Source of the DNA: Branchiostoma floridae
Lineage: Eukaryota > Chordata > Leptocardii > Amphioxiformes > Branchiostomatidae
Length of the DNA stretch: 64,000 nucleotides
Reading direction: 5' to 3'
NCBI RefSeq assembly: GCF_000003815.2
Contig: NC_049985.1
Location: 15,587,896-15,651,895 of the forward strand
Of this stretch, positions 22,166 through 33,334 are shown one piece after another (positions within the stretch are counted from its first letter, which is position 1; the number at the start of each line of letters is the position of its first letter). Under the pieces are notes generated by a model, which made no database searches, was not told the DNA's origin, and saw nothing but the letters and a program-made list of their open reading frames with translations. The translations under genes were made by a program, and so were the position numbers.

Positions 22166-23920
22166 AGGAAAGCATCAGAAAATCTTCAATTCGTTATTTT
22201 CCAGCAGTTTACTCATTAAAAAGTTGATTTACGTCAATTTTTACATTAATCCGCCCAATATGACCCTGTAGACACGTTTGAACTTCGCGCTCTCCTCCCC
22301 TCTCCCGCCGCGCTGGCCAATGACGTAATGGCCTCGTTCTGATTGCCTGCGCTCTGACGTCACAAATCAGAATTGAAACTTCTGGCCATGCCAGCCATTT
22401 GTTCGGGGAACCTCGATCCCTTCGGCGGGAAATCACCCCGCCATTCTGGAATCCAGTTCGTTGTTGTTGACAATTAACTTCGTGGACCTGTAAGTCGCGT
22501 TATGAGCTGTCTACGAAGCCATAGTCCCCGGGAAACTGAACATGAATGGGCTTGTCTGTGAGTGAACCGCGCGACGGCACGAAATGAAAACAATGGACTT
22601 GGGGGAGGTTCACGCACCGTGCCATTCTGGACTGTTACAGGAGCGAGTTCGAGTCAATTCTTACCTTCTCCTTTCCGGACAGCACAGCGATAATTACACG
22701 TAAGCTTCCACGAATTTTGGCTGAATTCACAGTTGTCCAACTGGCAGTGACAGTAAAAAAACAAGAGTATTCGTGACATTTTTCCTCTGACAACATACCC
22801 TTGATCGCTACATATCGAACGATCCCCTTTTCGCGCCAAAACAGATAGCACCGTCATAACAACAGTCGTGTGAAAAATGGTCAGAGCAGATCCACACGCC
22901 ACATGGCCTCTGATGCAATTTTCACGAATTTTGTTAATTGTCAAATATCCGGCTTGATATGAAGCTTTGCAGCGATTAGCCACTTTTGTAGCCTGCTATT
23001 ATCATTCTTCGGAAATCTGTAATTAACGTATTCATTTGCTCTTCGTGCTTCCATCGTAGTTTTTACATACAACACAGGCCGGCATGGTGAATGGCGCAAA
23101 ATGATCGGCTTCGTTTCAGAGTCCGTGATTTGTTTTGATTGTACACCCAACAATCTCCGCAAAAGCAATGAAAAACCAGCCAGTCCAGATATATTTACCC
23201 CGGGAACAGAAAATAAAGTGAGAGGCGAGTTTCTGTGCTATCTGTTTTGGCACGAAAAGGGGATCGTTCAATATGTAGCGATCAAGGGTATGTTGTCAGA
23301 GGAAAAATGTCACAACTACTCTGTTTTTTTTACTGTCACTGCCAGTTGGACAACTGTGAATTCAGCCAAAATTCGTGGAAGCTTACGTGTAATTATCGCT
23401 GTGCTGTCCGGAAAGGAGAAGGTAAAAACTGACTCGAACTCGCTCCTGTAACAGTCCAGAATGGCATGGTGCGTGAACCTCCCCCAAGTCCATTGTTTTC
23501 ATTTCGTGCCGTTGCGCGGTTCACTCGCAGACAAGCCCATTCATGTTCAGTTTCCCGGGGACTATGGCTTCGTAGACAGCTCACAACGCGACTTACAGGT
23601 CCACGAAGTTAATTGTCAACAACAACGAACTGGATTCCAGAATTGCGGGGTGATTTCCCGCCGAAGGGATCGAGGTTCCCCGAACAAATGGCTGGCATGG
23701 CCAGAAGTTTCAATTCTGATTTGTGACGTCAGAGCGCAGGCAATCAGAACGAGGCCATTACGTCATCGGCCAGCGCGGCGGGAGAGGGGAGGAGAGCGCG
23801 AAGTTCAAACGTGTCTACAGGGTCATATTGGGCGGATTAATGTAAAAATTGACGTAAATCAACTTTTTAATGAGTAAACTGCTGGAAAATAACGAATTGA
23901 AGATTTTCTGATGCTTTCCT
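22166..23920. mobile_element. TTAA-flanked near-palindromic transposon with long arms (Kolobok-like)
   Basis: AGGAAAGCATCAG at the left and CTGATGCTTTCCT at the right, each bordered by TTAA (22162-22165, 23921-23924). The two arms, about 683 bp each (22166-22848 and 23238-23920), are nearly identical inverted copies with few differences, implying a young or gene-converted element. They include GC-rich blocks and matching splice-like and CpG features. The roughly 390-bp spacer holds a broken THAP finger. Open frames within the arms appear twice, once per arm, and are not genes. Confidence 0.88.
22874..23085 (-). pseudogene. THAP zinc-finger remnant of a transposase
   Basis: On the minus strand the spacer reads MPACVVCKNYDGSTKSK from 23085. 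After a frame change it reads VNYRFPKNDNSRLQKWLIAA, and after another VWICSDHF at about 22874-22897. The order C-x2-C, FP, W, C-x2-H is the THAP (C2CH) signature at about the right spacing. At least two frameshifts and a stop break it, and no catalytic region follows. THAP domains are the DNA-binding part of P-element and some Kolobok transposases (family knowledge), which fits the TTAA flanks. Confidence 0.65.
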
Positions 23921-23995
23921 TTAAAAACGTGGTATTTGGGGATATCACGTAGACGGACGTTGGTTTAAAATTGCAATATTTTCAGTACATTTTCA

Positions 23996-25071
23996 GTACT
24001 TAACAGTTGATTGGAAATTAGTGTTATGTATTCTATTATTTTACTTTTACTTTGAAACTATGCAGTCATGCAATTAGATTTTGGGCATGATTTTGAAAAT
24101 AAAACACACGCAAATGTCACCTATATCTGGCCTCAGTAAAGTTATTTCCAGTCAAAGTTTATTCACAAGTAACACTTTACTGATACTTCACTCTCACTGT
24201 TATATCCTACATTTAACAAGATGATTTTTTATTTACTGAAAAGTTTATGACCCCTGATTTACATTAAGGGAGAAAGTTTTATATCAGAGATTTATGCACA
24301 TTAATCAGAATGTATGGTTGCATGAGGACGTCTCATATAATGGTATCCTGAATAATTGATAAATGGTAGAATTGATAATACTGTATTGTGCAGCTGCTAG
24401 AAACAATTTTAGCTACCACAAGAGCAGTAAATGCACTCTAGCTGTCATTTCCCTTAGACTGAAATAGTCAAAGCTGTTTCATCAACCACTATAGAAGAAA
24501 TGGTTGACTCTCTATTCTTGTGTGAATTCTAGAAAGTTTTTTTCTAGCACTGTAAAGATCTTTTCAACTAACATTAGATACAGCCTGTCAATTTTTACAT
24601 AGTCGTAGTCTGACCAACAATATACTTCAAATGAGTCTGTAAATGAATTTGAGTTTGTGGGGCTTTACTTTCTTGGTAGAGAGAAAATGGAGTGATTTTA
24701 AGTTGCTGTTGAAACAAGGGGGGGGGGAGACTGCAGTTATTTTTGCAGTGGTTTTAAGTCTGCAGTATACTGGTAAAGCAGTCGTTGCTACTGTAAGATT
24801 AAAACCACTGCAAGAATTTTTGAAAACTTACTGTATGATGATGAATACTTTGTTTTTAAAGCAGACATATTTTGCTCCGTTTTTGATATCATCCAAATGA
24901 ATGTTTTACTGCTTTAGCCTGCAAAAACTGACAACATTGTGTACTTTTAACCTCATATATAAAGAATGGATGTCATGATCAATAAAAGAGTTCATTCATT
25001 TGATATCACATTAAATATTATTCAACAATAAATTCAATTCACTTCAGTTCCTTTTTCCAATTTCTGTATAG
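23996..25071. other. No gene seen
   Basis: AT-rich DNA with a G9 run at 24719-24727. No supported feature before the exon-like segment at 25072. Confidence 0.55.
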
Positions 25072-25194
25072 GTGACACTAGTGGTGTTCTCCTTGAACGA
25101 TCTCCAAACTGCCTGAGTGTCTTCCAAGACATTCATTCAAGACAGAGTCTGTCTTCTTTCCAGTCCTACAGCTCCTTGGAGGAGTGTCAACGAG
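25072..25194 (+). other. Exon-like segment, possibly coding
   Basis: The tract CCAATTTCTGTATAG precedes 123 bp, which end before GTTAGA. One frame is open throughout (2 nt, 40 codons, 1 nt), including SVFQDIHSRQSLSSFQSYSS, serine-rich. The length is a multiple of three. Forty open codons can occur by chance and the donor is weak, so this is tentative. Confidence 0.3.
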
Positions 25195-25267
25195 GTTAGA
25201 GACAAACCACTCTGCTAATGTCTACAGTCAAGGACAAGAAATATTCTTAGTTTGAGCTGTTTATTAG

Positions 25268-26156
25268 TAACATCCATTGGCATAATACCGGTCGGTTTAC
25301 TGCAATTTCTCAAGCAATGCTCATTTGGCAAATGATCAACGTATCATTTTCTCCAGTTACATGTTGCTGTTACAGCTTACCTTTGCCACTTCTTCTGTGT
25401 ATATTATTTTGTCTCTCTTGTCCTGCTAAAAACATAATATCGTAATTGGAACACTCAGCAGAATTGCACGGAGAACGGGTGCGTGGTTGGAAGGGGGTGC
25501 AATAATACCGGCCGAACAAAACACGGCACAATTAACTGCCGCTATGTACCTTTATGCATCCTCTGTTGTTCCTTCCTTTCCTGTTAGTAGTTGCACAAAA
25601 CAAAAACCTGCATGAGCATACAAAAAGTCATGAGAAAATGGGCATATACTGACAAGAATTTTCATTTAATTTTGGTCCGTCACAACCGCTATGACGTGAA
25701 ACTTGACTGCTGGCGTAGCATTAAAAATGGCTGGAAAATGGCGGCGTACGTTCAATTTGACCCATTCAGTCGTAGATCCGGGCGATGATGCAACGGGTCT
25801 TCACACTTTTACATGAGTTGTAGGTCACCAAAAGAATTTCAAGATTGCTGTTGAATCATGCTCGTCTTGTGCCGTGAGCACGTGTGATTATTATCTACAA
25901 ATCTGGCGATGAACGTGACAGTGTGTTTGTCCCACGACGAGCTCACCTGCCCCGAAAATGAACTGAAAACTTTTGGCCTTGTTGTCTTTGAATGAATAGT
26001 TATCGATGCTTTGTAAATAATGTATTGGACACCTAGATGTCTGAAGTTTGCATACCTCAGAAATAACTATTGTTGCATGTGTAGATCTCTATAAATTCCA
26101 TTATTTTTTATCGGCCGGTATAAGTCTTACGGCCGGTATTATGCCAATGCATGTTA
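25268..26156. mobile_element. DNA transposon with 24-bp inverted termini
   Basis: TAACATCCATTGGCATAATA continuing CCGG at the left; its inverse with one mismatch ends at 26156. CCGGCC motifs lie near both ends and at 25508. If TA is the target, both borders carry it. The 889-bp body shows no transposase. Confidence 0.78.
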
Positions 26157-28490
26157 ATACATAATTATACAATTTCAATAAGTTTTTTTATCCAGGACCT
26201 TAACTGCTACATGTTTTTCTGACATTACATGATATCTCGTCTTTATGAAGTGATATAAATTATCTTTGACACCAGAAAAGACTTACTGTAGCAGTCTTTT
26301 GCATTAAGGTCACGTGTCAAAACATGGAGATTTATAGTCGGGATTATCACACTATTGCCATGGTGTTGGCATTTTCCGATATCACCACAAAAGGTTCCAT
26401 TAAATGCTGTGTGTTCCCTTTTAGAGAAATTGGAATATATATGACCATGCACTGTACCTCTGACCAGCTTCTCTATCAATGAAAATCAGAGAATTCATTT
26501 GGTGTTTTATCCTGGATAGGTGATTAACGTTGCTAAGGGGAGGGGTTAACCAACATGGTGATATTTCAGCAAGGTGTAACAGCTGCTTTAAAAGCAAAGC
26601 ATCTGGCAAATATTCATCAGTGTCACATTAGATTTCCACACCTTGAAAAGCTTGAAAGCAATAACTTGAGCTGATTATAAGTTCTTTCTTAAGTATGAGC
26701 AGAACAAAACTCTTGTGGTTTTGGGCAACATAGTTAGGCAACTTGACTCACAGTCTCAAGAAACTGAAGGTGATTTAAATTTCCAATATCATTTAAGTTC
26801 CCGAGGGACATTTCAAGGTTGTTGAAGGTCATTGGCCTGGGAGGAAACATCTATAATAAGGTCAGAGATTTTTTAGTTGTAGTTCGTATCTCTATGCAAG
26901 GGACTCCTGTTAGAAGATTTGTGTGACACCTTTAAGTTTGTGGGAGTAAGTTTTGCAGTAGTGGGGAAATAGAGTGTTTGCAGTGCAATGCAGTGGCTTT
27001 ATGTTTGAAACAATGCAATACGACAGGCAGAAGATGTAACAAGTATTTTTGTAGTTGTTCTAAGCTAACGACAAAATTAGGGCTAAAAACCTGCGAAGTT
27101 CAACATAAAACCACAACAGACATTTCTCCTTTCACGGTAGTTCTTATCTCTATGCAAGGCATCACTGCAGGCAAGTTTGTGTCAAGTGCAAGCCCATGGA
27201 CATACTCATGAAGCAGTCACAGACATGACACCTTTGAAAACCTTTCCTCCACAATGGATCTGATTATTTCAGATTCCAGTTTCCCCTCTGGTGGTCCATA
27301 ACTCATGTCTGACCGAGCATGTTTTACAGTGACTCCAGATCGATATTAAACCTGTTATCACAGATTTGCCAACTTCAAGGGCAGGATTTTCTCAAGTGTC
27401 TTTACATCCTCTTTATGCCACAAGGAAGTTATTTCTGAGCTGCTATGTTTTTAGCCAGAGGAAGGGATTGTCTGGTTGGCTGATGCATTGAAGGAATTAG
27501 AAACCAAGTGGAAAAGGAAGAAAGGGTACAGGTGATAAATAGAGTGATTAAAAAAGTGAAGAATCTTACAGTTTGTCTATTGTTATTTGAAAATGATTTA
27601 GCTTCAAGTTTAAAACATCAGTGCTTGTTTTATAATTTCAGATCTAAGAGTTGTCATGAATAAAGTTAATACCAAAGTTGATAGATTAAAGAGATGTTAA
27701 GTCTTGATGATCATTACACTTATTTCTGTGCACTTCTTTCATACTACACCATTGCCTTTTTCAGCAATGTGTCATATCAAGCAATGACTCTTGCTTATAA
27801 GTTTTGTCACTGATTCATCATTTGATTATCTGTTGCAGTGTTATTGCCTTTGAATATTGCCGCCTGTCTTCAGTTAGGAGAGTCCTAATCCCTCATTCTG
27901 CATCTAATATTCAAAGTAAAATCCACATGAGACTAAGATATTCCCAGCAACATTTATCAAATGTCTCTGAAAGAGAGAAGTTGGAGCCATGAGTGTCTGC
28001 ACAAGATTGTATAACTTTGATCTTAGTGCTAAAGACACAACTCAAAGCATCCCAAATGGAGAGCTTGCTTTTAGAGTCTCTATCTATCATCAATTGAAAC
28101 ATTAATGTCATAACTCTAGTCCACTGTCAAAGTACATATTTTGTACCAGTTGGGATACAGAGCTGCTAAAGGCCTGGATCAGATATGGATGCTATAATTT
28201 GTACTTCATGAAGTATGACTTAATGTTTGCCAGAATATCATAAAATAGGGACATACTAGGTATTAAAATTAAGTACTAGTATCAATTAAGTTGGCTGTAA
28301 GGCTATATGGTATATAAGTATGAATGGAACATAATGCTTACTGTAATGCATGGCTGTAAGCCTGAGACTGTGTCTAATGTAACACGGCATTGGACGTTTT
28401 GGCCTTAAAAGATTGAAACATTATTAAGGATGCCAGGTACAAGTCTCTTTTTACAGTGTCTCTTTTTACAGTGAGTCAATGTTCAATTGT
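26157..28490. other. No gene seen
   Basis: A short direct repeat, GTAGTTC(G/T)TATCTCTATGCAAGG, occurs at about 26878 and 27137. Otherwise unremarkable AT-rich DNA. Confidence 0.5.
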
Positions 28491-29560
28491 TACCTCCATG
28501 AAATGTCATGGAGGTTATATTTTACCCCGCGTTTGTCTGTCTGTCTCTGTGTGTGTGTGTGTGTAAACAAAATAACTCATGAACGGTTGGGTGGATTGGT
28601 TTCATACTTTGTGTGTTGGTAGTGTCTGATAAAAGCTGGAAATGATTAGATTTTGGACCCCCTAGCGACTCCCCTTGGTACTGCAGCGCAACTTCCGGTT
28701 TTGCTATCTCGGTGTTCTGAACATGCTATGGTCAAGATTTTTAGTATTAGACAGCTCTTGTGCTCAGGAAGAAATGACATAAGTTTGGGTCCCCTAGCGT
28801 CTAGTTTTGAGATAGCAGGGGCATTTTTGTCAAAAACTTCTGACGAGGATAACTCAAGAAGGGAACAACGGATTTTCATGATTTTTGGTATGTAGGCACC
28901 TCAGACAATGTTGTACAAAATGAAATACTAATTATGCAAAATAGGAGCAAATTTGCATAATTAATGACAACATTCAATCATAGCAGTTTTTTCTATGTAT
29001 CTCTTGTCTTGGGCGTGATATGGTCTTGAAATGTAGGTGGGAGATAGCTTTCAGTGTCATAACAAAGTTGGGCAAGTTTCAGCCCCCTAACATTTAATTG
29101 TGGAACTGCAGGGGCGTTTTTGTCAAGACACTCCAAAGAGGATAACTGCAGAAAGGAACGACGGATTGCCTGCATTTTAGGTATGCAGGTAGCTTGGGCA
29201 AAGATGTTCAAAATGATAGGCATTTTATGCAAATGAGGACTTAATTTGCATAATTAATGAGGACATTGCATAATTGCATTGTTTGTAATAACTGGACTTC
29301 GATAAATGTTAATTATAATCAGTGGAACATATGCAGATATCAAATATGCAAATGAGGAATTTATTTGCATAATTTATGCAAAAATTGCAAAACAACTTGA
29401 TATTAATGATCTGAATTGGGAATTTTACTTGTGACATGTGTACTGTACGTTTTTCAATGATGAACAACACCATGCATAATTCATGTTAATGTTAAGTCAT
29501 TTGCATGAAATTAACAAAAGCTCTAAATATTCATGGAGGTATGAGGTCGCCGAACTCTAG
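28491..29560 (+). mobile_element. 1.07-kb dispersed element, copy A (complete)
   Basis: Starts at a small hairpin CCTCCATGAAATGTCATGGAGG, split here as CCTCCATGAAATG and TCATGGAGG. It continues with a (GT)n run and AACTCATGAACGG, and ends TTCATGGAGGT then GAGGTCGCCGAACTCTAG. Inside, related modules repeat with GAGGATAACT and GAACNACGGATT. Two more copies lie inverted at 31.5-34.4 kb. No transposase is seen; class unknown. Confidence 0.8.
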
Positions 29561-29804
29561 TTTATTCTATTTAAGCTTCATGCTATTTAAGAAGCTTCAG
29601 AAGTCTCCATATCTTGTGTCAAGTGAGTTGTTCGAGAAAAGTTTTGAAATTTGACTGTTCTTTGTGGGTGCTGTAGGCGGGGCGATGAGTAATGTGTTTC
29701 TGTACAGTGGAAGATTTCATGTTGGTAAGGTTATGCCCTTGTCAGCTTACCATTGATCTACTGTCTGTATAGTACTTGCTCTAACCCATCTACTCCTCTT
29801 TTCT

Positions 29805-29942
29805 CAGGGCTCAAAACTGGGTGTATATACATAATATGTCACACTAGTATACAGTATATTCTTCATATAAAATCAATTTGTTAGATTATGCACATTTAAG
29901 AAAATCTAAGCTTTAGTGCATAAAATTTCGTATCCAAGCTCT
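29805..29942. mobile_element. Degenerate CAGGGCTC-family MITE
   Basis: CAGGGCTCAAAACTGGGTG at the left and a worn TTTCGTATCCAAGCTCTG at the right resemble the ends of the neighbouring element at 29999. Short and eroded. Confidence 0.45.
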
Positions 29943-29998
29943 GAAGCTGGTCTCAGGTAAGATAGATCTAATTACTTTTTGAGAGTCACATCATCAAT

Positions 29999-30345
29999 CA
30001 GGGCTCGAAATACTGGGTGCATGTGCACCCAGGTGCACCAAAATTGGAGCTGTGCACCTAATTATTTTCTCTGGGTGCACAGGGTGTACCTAAATATTTT
30101 CTTAGGTTTATGTAACTATGTAAAGATATCAAAGTATACTTAGTATACATATACATCATATTCTTGACATCTAAGTGTTAGAAAGTTAATAAAAATGTCT
30201 GTGTTTAAGAATTTGATAGCTTATAACTAAGTTTTATTATTAGGTTATTAATTTTTTTGGTGCACCCAAAATTTTTTTGGTGCACCCAATTTTTTAAGCT
30301 GGGTGCAACAGTGCACCTAATCCCAAAAATGAATTTCGAGCCCTG
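29999..30345. mobile_element. Palindromic MITE, CAGGGCTCGAAATAC family
   Basis: CAGGGCTCGAAATACTGGGT at the left, inverse GAATTTCGAGCCCTG at the right. GGTGCACC motifs are repeated toward both ends. TCAAT directly flanks both sides (29994-29998, 30346-30350). 347 bp, non-coding. Confidence 0.82.
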
Positions 30346-30631
30346 TCAATGCTCAAATGTGACCAGGCACAGTGTTTCAAATGATTGCAGTTGGGCAAAC
30401 GTTTCTATTCACAATTATCCCAATTCTTCAGTCTCACTGTCAATATGTGTATGGTGCATAGTTATACTTTCTTTACTGGAAACTCTTTTTGGCCTTGCTG
30501 ATATGTTGCCTGATTCCTAATATTATACCTATCACTTAATCAATCAGACTATACATTTTACAGTGCTTTCTTTTCTTGTTATATTTCCTGAGTGTATATT
30601 TTATGAAAATAACCACCAGTTTCTAAAGAAT

Positions 30632-31005
30632 GTCGTTCTCCTACGCAGAGGGACCACAGTCGTGTCGAAACTTCTTGTGGTCACCTCTGCTGTCTGGTGC
30701 ACTCAGATCAGTTACTGACCACCCTGGTTATAAATATCAATGAGCTTACCCTTATATGGGCAGTCAGCCGTTGGGGATCGGACGTAGGAGGATGGAGCTA
30801 TGTAAGACGTAATGTGATTGGCTGATAGCCTCCCAGCGGCCTTTGCGAGATGGCTTTCGTAAACAGAAAGCCCAAGAAAGGCCTATTCTCTGATTGGCTA
30901 ACAGCTGGTTTGTGGAGATGCTCACAGTAACCGGGGGTGGCCCTTCAGATAGCAGGGTCCCCACATAGGCGATTAGCCGGTTGGGGACCGTGCGTAGGAG
31001 GATGA
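30632..31005. mobile_element. MITE-like element related to 50488
   Basis: Shares the internal block CTGACC-CCCTG-TTATAAA-AT-AATGAG-TTACCCTTATA with 50488-50736. Its right end GCGTAGGAGGATG partly mirrors the left CTCCTACGCAG. Boundaries are approximate. Confidence 0.55.
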
Positions 31006-31215
31006 ATAAATGTATACGTAGATGAAATGTTTCATGTTGAATGTCAAAGCAAAGACAGTCTGTCTGAGAAATGTTGATGCAACAAACCAATCGATTTTAT
31101 GTTACAGACAAGGATGTCTGTGTTTCATTGATTCTGCAGAACATATATTTCAACTAGTAGTCAGTGACCAACTGTTGATAGATAACTTTCCTTTTTCTGT
31201 TCCCCCCTCCTTCAG

Positions 31216-31380
31216 GGCTACTGTCAGGGTGCGAGTGTGAGTCTCTTCTTGCTGGACATCAACTAATTAAGTTACTGATCAATAAAGGAGGGAGTTGGAA
31301 GTGAGACAACTGCAGTTCTTGTCCGATCCATTTTCTGGCATTGGTCCAGTACCAACCTGTGGAGGAATACAAATTACCTG
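31216..31380 (+). other. Duplicated 165-bp exon-like segment, copy 1
   Basis: The acceptor tract CCCCCCTCCTTCAG precedes 165 bp ending AATTACCTG before the donor GTAAGCAAAC. Stops in all frames over its length point to a leader or non-coding exon. An identical-length copy with both splice sites lies at 34510; similarity covers about 31157-31515. Confidence 0.5.
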
Positions 31381-31652
31381 GTAAGCAAACCATATGTGAC
31401 TTGGATTTCATTTGATCACCAAAGACATTTTATAGGTAGATAATCAGCTTTTAGTGGATCGACTACCAGATTGAGTATCGTTTCAAAGACGTTGCATAAA
31501 TGTTGGTATTCCTGTTGAAATGAATTAATTATGAAAATTAAGTCCTCACTTGCATAACATGTATATCATTATGAACATCTTTGCCTAAGGTACCCGCATG
31601 CCTAATATGATGCTAATCCGTCAATCGTTTCTGCAGTTATCCTCTTCGGAAT

Positions 31653-32716
31653 CTTACTTACATTACATCTTACATCTTCCCCAGGTAGGCTTTAGGGCCT
31701 GTCAGTTGAGAGCATCGTCTCTTCCACTCTTCCCGATCATGGAAGATCCCCTCCTCTTCCAGTCTAACTAGTCTGCCCAGTCTGTACTTTGTCAGTATCT
31801 CCTGTATGTTGTCCCTCCATCTCTTTCTGGGTCTACCTAAGGGACGCTTGCCCTTTGGTTTGTACTGGAGGGCTATCTTTGGAATTCTTCCCTCGTCCAT
31901 TCTTTCAACATGTCCAAGCCATCTTAGGGCTGCTCTTTCTATGTCTTGTTCTATTGATGTTATGCCTAAGGTTTCTCTGAGGTACGTGTTTCTCAGTCTG
32001 TCAGCCCTCGTTTTGCCTAGCATGGTACGGACGACTTTCATTTCTGCGGCCTGTAGTCTACTGATGTCTTTCTTAGTTAGCACCCAAGACTCGCAACCAT
32101 ACAGAAGGACTGGTTTTAAGATGGTGTTGAAGATAGTTTTCTTCACTTCGTTGGAGACTAGTCTGTCTCTGAGAACTGGTTGGAGGGCAGCAGCTTGTCT
32201 GCTGAAGTTACTGATCCTCTCTGTGATCTCAGCTTTGTTTCCTGATTCTCGGGTTGTGACTGAGCCCAGGTACTTAGCCTGCTCAACCCTCCCAATAGTA
32301 TCTCCATTCACTGTAATTTCTGCCTTGGGGGGGTTTCTGCCAAAGATCAGAACTTCAGTTTTGCCACTGGCTTTGTTCATTTTGAGTCCTGCGTTAGTGA
32401 ACTCATTGTCATATCTTTCTAGGGCCAGTTTTATTGCCTCTATGCTTCTTTCCCATTGGCAAATGTCATCTGCATATCCAAAAGTTTGGAAAATGTCAGT
32501 CTGTTCTTTGTTGACTTCTTGGAGGACGGTATCCAGATATGCAATGAAAAGTACATGTATTGGGGAGAGAACACTGCCCTGTTTGACACCACTTTTGACA
32601 TCAAACCACTTATTGTGGGGATACCCGGTCATGACAGTGCAGGTGCATGGGTCATATGTGCTTTTGATTGCTTCTAGCAGTCTACCTTTTATATCATACT
32701 TTGTGCTGAGAACACT
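31653..32716 (-). mobile_element. 5'-truncated LINE (non-LTR retrotransposon)
   Basis: It is flanked by the 12-bp duplication CCTCTTCGGAAT (31641-31652 and 32717-32728). The 3' end on the minus strand is CCTGGGGAAG followed by ATGTAAG-type simple repeats, a LINE tail. Only the later part of the reverse transcriptase is present; endonuclease and early RT motifs are lost. Confidence 0.92.
31670..32712 (-). pseudogene. Reverse transcriptase C-terminal part of the LINE
   Basis: One open frame runs from the truncation point (about 32712) to the stop at 31670. An internal ATG at 32632 gives 320 codons. GVKQGSVLSP lies at residues 15-24 of that frame and the catalytic FGYADD at 51-56. YLGS follows, then LLYGCESWVLTKKDISRLQA, LRWLGHVERM and GRPRKRW toward the C-terminus. 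These are classic of RTE/L2/CR1-like LINE proteins. It is intact but lacks its N-terminal half, so it cannot be autonomous. The antisense frame is a shadow. Confidence 0.9.
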
Positions 32717-33334
32717 CCTCTTCGGAATGTCTTTACAAAAACGCCCCTGCAGTTCCCAAATTAAATGTTAGGGGGCTGAAACTTTCCCAACTTTGTTATG
32801 ACACTGAAAGCTATCTCCCACCTACATTTCAAGACCATATCACGCCCAAGACAAGAGATACATAGAAAAAACTGCTATGATTGAATGTTGTCATTAATTA
32901 TGCAAATTTGCTCCTATTTTGCATAATTAGTATTTCATTTTGTACAACATTGTCTGAGGTGCCTACATACCAAAAATCATGAAAATCCGTTGTTCCCTTC
33001 TTGAGTTATCCTCTTCAGAAGTTTTTGAAAAAAATGCCCCTGCTATCCCAAAACTAGATGCTAGGGGGCCCAAACTTAAGTCACTTCTTCCTGAGCACAA
33101 GAGCTATCTAATACTCAAAAATCGTGACCATAGCATGTTCAGAACACCAAAATAGCAAAACCGGAAGTTGCGCTGCAGTACCAAGGGGAGCCACTAGGGG
33201 GCCCAAAATCTAATCATTTCCAGCTTTCATCACATCGTACCAACACACCAAGTATAAAACCAATCCATCCAACCGTTCTTGAGTTATCTTGTTTACACAC
33301 ACACACACAGACAGACACACAAACACAGGGTAAA

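Larger units (their letters stand above)
22115..23995. mobile_element. Palindromic MITE copy d, split by an inserted element
   Basis: The left part (22115-22165) has TAACGCTAGTTCACC and CCTATATCCGTTGC. The family resumes after 23920 with ACGTGGTATTTGGGGATATC and GCAATATTTTCAG. The interruption is the 1755-bp TTAA element, so this MITE is the older insertion. Its far right end is missing. Confidence 0.8.

Noticed and set aside
23461-23877. 138-codon frame in the right arm
   Set aside because: Lies in the inverted arm of the TTAA element; a mirror copy appears in the left arm and no domain is recognisable.
31806-32771. 321-codon plus-strand frame
   Set aside because: Antisense shadow of the LINE reverse transcriptase, which has RT motifs on the minus strand.
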